NCBI GenBank assembly: GCA_029960865.1
Contig: JASBVX010000050.1
Location: forward strand, 1 to 8,307
Direction: 5' to 3'
DNA from: Bacillota bacterium
Lineage (GTDB): Bacteria > Bacillota > Sulfobacillia > RBS10-35
DNA: 8,307 nucleotides
The position numbers were made by a program, and so were the translations under genes. The notes under the pieces are model-generated. The model was given only the letters and a program-made list of their open reading frames with translations. It made no database searches and was not told where the DNA came from. Shown piece after piece: positions 1 through 5,848 of the stretch; position 1 is the stretch's first letter; every line of letters starts with the position of its first letter.

Positions 1-407
1 GTCTGAACCTGAAGACTCCTGATGACGTCCTTTCCACCGACATCTACGCCGGCGGCGAGAGGCGCCTCACCCTGCAGGTGGAAAACACCGGCTCGGCTCC
101 CTTGCAGCGGGTCCGCCTCTCCTCCCAGACTCCCGTGGGCTGGTCGGTCACCTTTGACCCCGACATCATCGATGCCCTGGCCCCTGGCGAAACCCGGGAC
201 GTCACCGCCACCATCCGGGCCAGCGAAAAGGCCATCACCGGGGATTACGTGGTGGCCATGACGGCCAGCACTCCGGAAACGGAAAGTAGCGCCGCCTTTA
301 GGGTCACCGTTAAGACCCGCCTCATCTGGGGCGTGGTAGCGGTGGGGATCATCCTCCTGGTGGCGGCTGGCCTCTCCTGGCTCATTCAGAAATACGGGAG
401 GCGCTAG
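1..407 (+). CDS. NEW3-domain membrane-anchored protein, 3' end (partial)
   Basis: The reading frame is open from base 3 to a TAG at 405-407 and gives 134 visible residues; the N-terminus lies outside the window. Visible residues about 15-103 look like one immunoglobulin-like beta-sandwich of the NEW3 type (alpha-galactosidase/NPCBM-associated family). They show the pattern VENTG at 26-30, then a GWSV turn at 46-49, then LAPGETRDV at 59-67, and TGDYVV near 79-84. A single hydrophobic helix follows at about 107-128, with a short basic tail (QKYGRR), which suggests an extracytoplasmic domain anchored by a C-terminal membrane helix. The next gene, an ABC ATPase, starts 2 bases after the stop, so this is probably the extracellular accessory subunit of that transporter. 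Such NEW3-ATPase-permease trios occur in other bacteria. The ligand cannot be read from the sequence. I am confident of the fold type and anchor, less so of the role. Confidence 0.8.
   Translation, partial: LNLKTPDDVLSTDIYAGGERRLTLQVENTGSAPLQRVRLSSQTPVGWSVTFDPDIIDALAPGETRDVTATIRASEKAITGDYVVAMTASTPETESSAAFRVTVKTRLIWGVVAVGIILLVAAGLSWLIQKYGRR
396..401 (+). promoter_or_regulatory. Ribosome binding site for the ABC ATPase gene
   Basis: GGGAGG lies 8 bases before the GTG at 410, inside the last codons of the NEW3-protein gene. It supports the GTG as the start and suggests that the two genes are translated together. Confidence 0.65.
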
Positions 408-409
408 AG

Positions 410-1345
410 GTGGCACCGGTCATCCACTTGGAAAACCTCAGCAAAAGCTTTGGGCCCCTGAAGGCGGTGCAGGACCTCAGCCTCACCATCGAGGAAGGGG
501 AGATCTTCGGCCTTCTGGGCCCCAACGGGGCCGGGAAGACCACCACCATCCTCATGATCTTAGGATTGGTGGAACCCACCTCGGGAAAAGCCTGGGTGGC
601 CGGCTTCGATGCCACCCGGGAGGCCCAGAAGGTGAAGGAGGTCGTCGGGTACCTCCCCGACCAGGTGGGCTTCTACAGCGACATGACAGGCCTGGAGAAC
701 CTGAAGCTCACCGGTCGCCTGAACGGCCTTACGGAGGGGGAAGCGGAAAAGGAAGCCCTTTTGCTCCTCCAGCGGGTAGGTCTTCAGGAAGCGGCCCTCA
801 AGCCTGCCGGCACCTATTCCAGGGGCATGCGCCAGCGCCTGGGCCTGGCCGACACCCTCATCAAAAGGCCGAAGATCATCATCCTGGATGAGCCCACCTT
901 GGGGATCGACCCGGAAGGGGTGCGGGAGTTTCTCGCCCTCATCCGGGAGCTCAGCCGCGAAGAAAAGCTGACGGTCCTCCTCTCCTCCCACCACCTTCAT
1001 CAGGTGCAGGCCATCTGCGACCGGGTGGGGATCTTCGTCAAGGGGAGGCTGGTGGCCCAGGGCACCGTGGCGGAACTTTCCCGGGAGATCCTGGGGGAAG
1101 ACGCCTACTCCCTGACCATCGCGGGAGAACCTCTCTCAGAAGCCATCCTCCAGGCCATCGCCCAGATCCCAGGGGTCACCGGCCTTCGCAGGGAAGACGG
1201 CACCCTCACCGTCACCGCCCGGGAAGATGTGGCCCCGGCCCTGGCCCGCACCCTCATCGAAAAGGGCTTCCGCCTCGAAAGGCTGGAGCCCCAGCACTAC
1301 GGCCTCGATGAGATCTATCACCGCTACTTTGAAGGAGGGGTTTGA
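410..1345 (+). CDS. ABC transporter ATP-binding protein (ABC-2 / NosF-like)
   Basis: This is the 311-residue cytoplasmic ATPase of an ABC transporter that powers the membrane subunit encoded next. All nucleotide-binding motifs are intact: Walker A GPNGAGKT at 37-44, Q-loop Gln85 (YLPDQ), signature YSRGMRQRLGLA at 136-147, Walker B IIILDE at 156-161, D-loop LGID at 164-167, and the switch histidine in SSHH at 192-195. The short signature and the roughly 85-residue C-terminal extension (about 227-311, an alpha/beta module ending EIYHRYFEGGV) match the ATPases of ABC-2 type exporters, such as those annotated NosF-like or CcmA-like. The start is GTG at 410, preceded by GGGAGG. The gene starts 2 bases after the NEW3-protein stop and its own TGA is one base before the permease ATG. 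The cargo is not identifiable; drug, peptide or metal-related export are all possible. Confidence 0.95.
   Translation: MAPVIHLENLSKSFGPLKAVQDLSLTIEEGEIFGLLGPNGAGKTTTILMILGLVEPTSGKAWVAGFDATREAQKVKEVVGYLPDQVGFYSDMTGLENLKLTGRLNGLTEGEAEKEALLLLQRVGLQEAALKPAGTYSRGMRQRLGLADTLIKRPKIIILDEPTLGIDPEGVREFLALIRELSREEKLTVLLSSHHLHQVQAICDRVGIFVKGRLVAQGTVAELSREILGEDAYSLTIAGEPLSEAILQAIAQIPGVTGLRREDGTLTVTAREDVAPALARTLIEKGFRLERLEPQHYGLDEIYHRYFEGGV
1332..1338 (+). promoter_or_regulatory. Ribosome binding site for the permease gene
   Basis: AAGGAGG lies 8 bases before the ATG at 1347, within the final codons of the ATPase gene. It fixes the permease start at 1347, although the frame stays open further upstream (to about 1227). 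Confidence 0.75.
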
Positions 1346-1346
1346 C

Positions 1347-2291
1347 ATGCGCCGCTCCCTGGCGGTCCTCTTCCAAAAAGAAGTGGCCGACTACCTCCAC
1401 TCCTGGCGATTCCCCATCCTCATGGGGCTCATCGCCCTCACGGCCATCGCCTCCATGTACACCGCCAGCCAGGCCATCCAGGAGGCCGTCAATCGGGCCG
1501 ATCAGCCCCTGGGGGCGGGCTACCTCTTCCTCTACCTCTTCACCACCTCCGACGGCCGCCTGCCCTCCTTTCTCGCCTTCGTGGGCTTTTTGGCCCCCCT
1601 TCTCGGCATCGGCATGACCTTTGACGCCATCTCCAGCGAGGAAAACCGCAATACCCTCATCCGGCTCCTCTCCCAGCCCATCTACCGGGACGACATCATC
1701 CTCAGCAAATGGCTGGCCGCCCTGGCGGTGGTGACCGTCTCTTTCCTGGCCTTGGGCTTTTTCGTCATCGGTGGAGGGATCCTGGCCTTCGGCATCCTCC
1801 CCAGCCTGGAGGAAGTGGCCCGCATGCTCACCTTCCTCCTCTTGACGGCCGTCTACGTGGCCGTGTGGCAGAGCCTGGCCCTCCTCTTCTCCCTTCGCTT
1901 CAAGTCAGGGGCCACCAGCCTTCTGGCGGGCCTCGCCGCCTGGCTCTTCTTCATGCTCTTCTACCCCATGATCGTCAACGTGGTGGCCCCCATCACCGGC
2001 CAGGGATCGGTGGCCAAAGTTTTGGGGGAGATCAGCCGCCACCTCTGGCTGAGCCGCCTCTCCCCCGTCTTCCTCTACCAGGAAGCCACCGAAACCCTTC
2101 TCTCCCCCGATGTCCGAAGCCTCATGCCCATCACCTTGGAGCAGGCCTACGGAGCCCTCCCCACGCCCATTTCCTTCGGCCAGAGCCTCCTCCTGGTCTG
2201 GCCCCAGGTGGTGACCCTTTTGGCCATGAGCGCCGTCCTCTTCGCCCTCTCCTTCGTCCTCTTCATGCGCCAGGACATCCAGAGCCGTTAG
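1347..2291 (+). CDS. ABC-2 type transporter permease
   Basis: This 314-residue integral membrane protein is probably the membrane subunit paired with the ATPase just upstream. Six hydrophobic segments can be seen at about 22-40, 72-92, 122-150, 160-182, 190-213 and 283-307. The N-terminus (RRSLAVLFQKEVADYL) is the amphipathic lead-in common in ABC-2 permeases. The cytosolic loop after helix 2 carries the family pattern DAISSEENRNTLIRLLSQP (93-111) followed by IYRDDIILSKW, as in NosY-like and other ABC-2 exporters. The start is ATG at 1347, one base after the ATPase TGA and behind AAGGAGG. A longer in-frame start at 1227 would overlap the ATPase gene by about 120 bases and is unlikely. The stop TAG at 2289-2291 overlaps the stop of the convergent ptsI gene. 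Substrate unknown. Confidence 0.92.
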   Translation: MRRSLAVLFQKEVADYLHSWRFPILMGLIALTAIASMYTASQAIQEAVNRADQPLGAGYLFLYLFTTSDGRLPSFLAFVGFLAPLLGIGMTFDAISSEENRNTLIRLLSQPIYRDDIILSKWLAALAVVTVSFLALGFFVIGGGILAFGILPSLEEVARMLTFLLLTAVYVAVWQSLALLFSLRFKSGATSLLAGLAAWLFFMLFYPMIVNVVAPITGQGSVAKVLGEISRHLWLSRLSPVFLYQEATETLLSPDVRSLMPITLEQAYGALPTPISFGQSLLLVWPQVVTLLAMSAVLFALSFVLFMRQDIQSR

Positions 2292-3988
2292 GAACGGGCT
2301 TCGTTCTCGAGAAGCTTTCGCACCTTCTCCGGGGAATCGAGGGCCAGGGCTTCTTCCGCAAGAGCCCTGGCCTCGTCCCCCGTCCAGAGGGAGAGGGCCC
2401 GCTTCACCGCCGGGATCTTTTGGGGCGCCATGCTCCACTCATCGAGGCCTAGCCCCAAGAGAAGGGGCGCCGCCAGAACCTCTCCCGCCAGCTCTCCGCA
2501 CACCCCCACCCAGCGGCCCTTCTTATGGGCCCCCTCGATGGTCATCCCGATGAGCCTCAGGACCGCCGGATGGTAGGGATCGTAGAGGGAGGAGACCCAG
2601 GTGCTTCCCCGGTCCACCGCCAGGGTGTACTGGGTGAGATCGTTGGTGCCGATGGAAAAGAAGTCCACATGGTCTGCCAGCTCTTCCGCCAGAAGAGCCG
2701 CCGCCGGCGTCTCCACCATCATGCCCACCTCCAGCCGCAAGGGCCTTTCCTCCCCCAGCTCCCCCAGCACCTCATCCACCATGGCCCGGCCCGCCAAGAC
2801 CTCCTCCCCGCTCACCACCATGGGAAACATGATGCCCACGGAGAGGCCCTTCCCCGCCCGCAAAAGGGCCCTCAGCTGGGTGCGGAAAAGGTCCCTTTCT
2901 TTGAGGGAAACCCTGAGGCCCCGGTAACCTAAAAAGGGGTTCTCTTCCTGGGGAAATTCCACATAGGAAAGAGGTTTATCCCCTCCCGCATCCAAAGTGC
3001 GAAAGATCACCCGGTGGGGAGCCATGGCCTCCAGCACCTCCCGGTAGGCCGCCCGCTGCTCTTCTTCCGAAGGAGGCCGATCCCTTTCCATGAAGAGAAA
3101 CTCCGTGCGGAAAAGGCCCACCCCTTCCGCCCCCAGCTCCTTTGCCCTTGGAGCCTCGGCAGGATGGGCCAGATTGGCCGCCACCTCCACCCGCTTCCCA
3201 TCCCGGGTGCGGGAGGGAGCGGCCGCTGCCCTCAAAAGGGCCTCCTCCCTTTCCTTCCCTTTCCCCTCTTTCTTCTCTTCCTTTTCGCCTTCCAAAAGGG
3301 CTTTCTCGGAGACGCCCGCCGTCACCTGGCCCAGGTCCGCCTCCACATGGACCCTTTCCCCTTCTTGAAGCCCCTCCAGGGCTTCCCCCAGGCCCCCCAC
3401 CGCAGGGATCCCCAGGCTCTGGAGCAGGATGGCCACATGGGCCGTGGCATTTCCCTCTTTCCAGAGGACCGCCTTCACCTCTCCCGCCTTCCAGGACGCC
3501 ACCTGGGAAGCAAGAAGGTTCCGGGCTGCCACCACCTTCCCCGAAAGATCCCTCTCTTTTTGGGAGACCTTTCCCGAAAGGGCCAAGAGGAGCTTTTCCC
3601 CCAGCTCCTCCACATCCCGGGCCCGCTCCCGGAAATAAGGATCCTCCAGCCCGGAAAAAACCTCCTTGAAATGCCCGGTCACGCCCTCGATGGCCTCCCG
3701 GGGGCTCTTTCCCTCCCGGACCTTTTCCTCCATGGCCCCCCGGAAAGAAGGATCTTTCAGGATCTCCAGGTAAGCCTGCAAAAGTTCTTTCCCCGCCCCC
3801 TGGGCTTCCCTTTCTTTCGCGGAAAGATCCTCTTCCACCCGGGAAAAAGCCAGGGCCAAAGCCTCCAGGGGATTTCCCGAGGTGACCTCCCCCTGGTCCT
3901 TCTCCTCCCTTTCCCGGTCCAGCCAGAGGACCTCCCCGAAAGCTTCCCCCGGGGAAAGGGAAAGGCCTTTCAGCACCCTTTCCGTCAT
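2288..3988 (-). CDS. ptsI: Phosphoenolpyruvate-protein phosphotransferase (PTS Enzyme I)
   Basis: This cytoplasmic enzyme takes phosphate from PEP onto a histidine and passes it to HPr. It has 566 residues, a normal length. The order is an N-terminal HPr-binding/helical region (about 1-145), a swivelling phospho-histidine domain (about 146-228) with His184 in GNATAHVAI, a very charged linker (235-250), and the PEP-binding barrel (about 262-566). The barrel keeps the key residues: Arg294 in GLFRTEFLFM, Arg330 in FRTLDAGGDKPL, Glu426 in MMVETPA, Asn449/Asp450 in GTNDLTQY, Arg460 and Cys497 in VGVCGELAG. The phospho-histidine loop is unusual: the common GGxTSH reads GNATAH, and the downstream Arg is Gln190. 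The ATG at 3988 overlaps the ptsH stop by 4 bases (ATGA), with GGGGAGG 7 bases upstream. It is the last gene of the dha-glp-pts unit and probably feeds HPr and DhaM. PPDK and PEP synthase are ruled out by size and domain order. Confidence 0.96.
   Translation of the reverse strand: MTERVLKGLSLSPGEAFGEVLWLDREREEKDQGEVTSGNPLEALALAFSRVEEDLSAKEREAQGAGKELLQAYLEILKDPSFRGAMEEKVREGKSPREAIEGVTGHFKEVFSGLEDPYFRERARDVEELGEKLLLALSGKVSQKERDLSGKVVAARNLLASQVASWKAGEVKAVLWKEGNATAHVAILLQSLGIPAVGGLGEALEGLQEGERVHVEADLGQVTAGVSEKALLEGEKEEKKEGKGKEREEALLRAAAAPSRTRDGKRVEVAANLAHPAEAPRAKELGAEGVGLFRTEFLFMERDRPPSEEEQRAAYREVLEAMAPHRVIFRTLDAGGDKPLSYVEFPQEENPFLGYRGLRVSLKERDLFRTQLRALLRAGKGLSVGIMFPMVVSGEEVLAGRAMVDEVLGELGEERPLRLEVGMMVETPAAALLAEELADHVDFFSIGTNDLTQYTLAVDRGSTWVSSLYDPYHPAVLRLIGMTIEGAHKKGRWVGVCGELAGEVLAAPLLLGLGLDEWSMAPQKIPAVKRALSLWTGDEARALAEEALALDSPEKVRKLLENEARS
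3241..3286. repeat. 46-base uninterrupted homopyrimidine/homopurine tract inside ptsI
   Basis: Every base from 3241 to 3286 is C or T on the + strand, so the ptsI coding strand is pure A/G here. CCCTTTCC occurs twice, at 3247-3254 and 3257-3264. The tract encodes residues 235-250 of Enzyme I, a Glu/Lys/Gly/Arg-only linker between the phospho-histidine and PEP domains, so codon choice for charged residues explains most of it. It could also form unusual DNA structure. Confidence 0.85.
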
Positions 3989-4248
3989 GATGGGGCCTCC
4001 CCTTTGATGAGGGGTTTCAAACGGGCTACCGCCTCTTTCTCATCAGGGCCTTCCGCCTCCAGGATGACCGTCTCCCCCGGCCGGGCCGCCAGGCTCATGA
4101 CCTCCAAAATGCTCTTGGCATCGGCCCCTCTTTCCCCCCGGTAAAGGCGCAGGCGGCTCTCAAAGCGGGCCGCCTCCTGCACCAGCTGGGCCGCCGGCCG
4201 GGCATGGAGGCCGTGGGGTCCCCCCACCCGCACTTCCTCTCGGATCAA
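3985..4248 (-). CDS. ptsH: Phosphocarrier protein HPr
   Basis: HPr is a small cytoplasmic carrier that takes phosphate from Enzyme I on a histidine and hands it to EIIA domains, here most likely DhaM. The 87 residues match the family length. The active site GLHARPA at 13-19 places the phospho-acceptor at His15, with Arg17 beside it. The second classical site, KSILEVMSL at 45-53, keeps Ser46, which HPr kinase phosphorylates in Firmicutes. Glu49 replaces the glycine found there in Bacillus HPr. The start is TTG at 4248, chosen because AGGAGGT lies 5 bases ahead and no better start fits. It begins one base after the glpD stop and overlaps ptsI by 4 bases. His15 makes this HPr rather than the regulatory paralogue Crh, which lacks that histidine. 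Confidence 0.95.
   Translation of the reverse strand: MIREEVRVGGPHGLHARPAAQLVQEAARFESRLRLYRGERGADAKSILEVMSLAARPGETVILEAEGPDEKEAVARLKPLIKGEAPS
3996..4002 (-). promoter_or_regulatory. Ribosome binding site for ptsI
   Basis: Read on the - strand this is GGGGAGG, 7 bases before the ptsI ATG at 3988. It lies inside the 3' end of ptsH, consistent with translational coupling through the ATGA overlap. Confidence 0.65.
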
Positions 4249-4249
4249 T

Positions 4250-5848
4250 TCAAACCTCCTCCCGCCACGCCTCCATGGCCTTCACATAGCGGCCATAGCC
4301 ATCGATGAGCTCCGCTTTTTCCTTTTGCGAAAGGGTGCGCTCCTCCGCCAGCACCTGGGCCACCTTCTCCGCCATCCCCCGCCCCTGATCCTGGCTGAAA
4401 AGGGCCATAGGGAAGCGGCGGGCCAGGACATCTTCCACCGTAAAGGCATCTTCTTTCTTAAGGCTAAAGCGGGTGACCGCCTCCGCCACCCTCTCTTCCG
4501 CCTCCCCTTCTTTGGGAAGAAAAGCCAGAACATCAGGGACTTCCCCGCCAAAGTGCCACACCAGCTTTTCCACCCACAAAAGGGGAAGATGGTGTTCTTT
4601 CCCCCAGAGCTCCTGATCGCCCTTCGCGGGAAGGCGGTCTCCCCCCGGGAGAGGAGCTCCCTGGAGGGGGGAGCGCCGGGTGGCGGGGAAGAGATCGCTG
4701 ACGATATGGCGGGCCATGGCCTGATGGGCCGTCAGCTTTCCGCCTCCCACCGTCACCAGGCCCGAAGGGCTTTTGAAGAGCTGGTAATCCCTCGACACCG
4801 CATCGGCCGGGACCCCTTCTTTCGGAGCCACCAGGGGCCTCACCCCGGCCCAGGTGCTGACCACATCCCCCGGGCCCACGTTGGCTTCGGGAAACATCCG
4901 CCCCATGGCCTCCAGGACATAGGCCACCTCTTCCCCCGTGGCCCGAAGGGTCCGGAGATCTCCCTCGTAAGGGGTGTCGGTGGTCCCGGCGTAGGTGTAA
5001 TCCAGGCGGGGAATGGCAAACATGATGCGCCCATCCTTTCCCCGCATCACCACCGCCTGGCGGAGGGGAAGCTTCTCATAAGGGACGGCCAGGTGGATCC
5101 CCTTGGCCAGGAGAAGGAGGGGCTCCGCCCCTTCCTCATCCAGGCGGCGCACCTCATCGGCCCAGGGTCCGGAGGCATTGAGGACCACCCCGGCCTTCAC
5201 GGGGATCTTCTCCCCGCTCAAAGCGTCTTCCACCACCGCCCCCCGGATCTTCCCCTCCTCTTTGATGAAGCCCACCACCGGAGCCCGGTTCACCACCTTT
5301 GCGCCCCGCCTCCTGGCATCTTTCATCACGGTGACGGTGAGGCGGCCATCATCGGTGACGGCATCCATGTAAAGGCCGGCGCCCAAAAGATCCTGGGAGC
5401 GCAGAAGAGGTTCCTTCATCACCGCCTGTTTGGCCCCCAGCCGCCGATGGCGAAGGGTCCCCAGCTTTTTTCCCGCATAGCGGTCGTAAAGCCACATCCC
5501 CAGCCAGAGAAGGGGCAGGGGATCAGGATCGCCGCGGTAGACGGGGAAGAGAAACCAGAGGGGGCGCACCAGATGGGGCGCCCCCTCCAAAAGGGCCATC
5601 CGCTCCGAGACCGTCTCTTTCACCAGCCGGAACTGCCGGTCTTTCAGGTAGCGGATCCCTCCGTGGATGAGCTTGGTGGAGCGGCTGCTGGTGCCGGACG
5701 CATAGTCGTGGGCTTCCACCAGCGCCACCTTGAGGCCCCGGCCCGCCCCTTCCCGGGCGGTGGCCATGCCGGTGATGCCGCCCCCGATGATGAGAAGATC
5801 GAAGGTCTCTTCCGAAAGGGCCTTCAGGGCCTCCTCCCTGGATGTCAT
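4250..5848 (-). CDS. glpD: FAD-dependent glycerol-3-phosphate dehydrogenase
   Basis: This enzyme oxidises sn-glycerol-3-phosphate to dihydroxyacetone phosphate and normally passes electrons to membrane quinones, so it implies a respiratory host. With the start used here it has 532 residues, in the family range. An N-terminal FAD-binding Rossmann motif GGGITG is at 22-27. The GlpD signature SGTSSRSTKLIHGGIRYL is at 51-68, followed by STWAGVRPLV (331-340) and the second FAD motif TVGGGKLT (366-373). A C-terminal helical GlpD/DAO_C-type domain contains FTVEDVLARR. No transmembrane helix is evident, so membrane contact is probably peripheral. I chose the ATG at 5848, whose ATGA overlaps the glpK stop exactly like two other junctions in this operon. 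An in-frame GTG at 5860 would add four residues (536 in all) but has a weaker ribosome site. It directly follows GlpK, which makes its substrate. Confidence 0.95.
   Translation of the reverse strand: MTSREEALKALSEETFDLLIIGGGITGMATAREGAGRGLKVALVEAHDYASGTSSRSTKLIHGGIRYLKDRQFRLVKETVSERMALLEGAPHLVRPLWFLFPVYRGDPDPLPLLWLGMWLYDRYAGKKLGTLRHRRLGAKQAVMKEPLLRSQDLLGAGLYMDAVTDDGRLTVTVMKDARRRGAKVVNRAPVVGFIKEEGKIRGAVVEDALSGEKIPVKAGVVLNASGPWADEVRRLDEEGAEPLLLLAKGIHLAVPYEKLPLRQAVVMRGKDGRIMFAIPRLDYTYAGTTDTPYEGDLRTLRATGEEVAYVLEAMGRMFPEANVGPGDVVSTWAGVRPLVAPKEGVPADAVSRDYQLFKSPSGLVTVGGGKLTAHQAMARHIVSDLFPATRRSPLQGAPLPGGDRLPAKGDQELWGKEHHLPLLWVEKLVWHFGGEVPDVLAFLPKEGEAEERVAEAVTRFSLKKEDAFTVEDVLARRFPMALFSQDQGRGMAEKVAQVLAEERTLSQKEKAELIDGYGRYVKAMEAWREEV
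4254..4260 (-). promoter_or_regulatory. Ribosome binding site deciding the TTG start of ptsH
   Basis: On the - strand this reads AGGAGGT followed by TTGAA and then TTG, with the glpD stop TGA falling in the spacer. It is among the strongest Shine-Dalgarno sites in the window and supports TTG at 4248 as the ptsH start. Confidence 0.8.

Noticed and set aside
2292..2313. Possible bidirectional terminator made of GAACG/CGTTC and TTCTCGAGAA
   Set aside because: The stems are only 5 base pairs, the two structures overlap, they lie inside ptsI coding sequence, and no T-run follows on either strand.
1709..2452. + strand open frame of 247 codons overlapping the permease and the end of ptsI
   Set aside because: It is an out-of-frame shadow rich in Pro, Gly and Arg that runs through the permease stop into the convergent gene. 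The permease frame has clear membrane helices instead.
3014..4144. + strand open frame of 376 codons opposite ptsI and ptsH
   Set aside because: It is antisense to two conserved PTS genes, its composition is low-complexity Pro/Leu/Phe, and it has no ribosome site or family motif.
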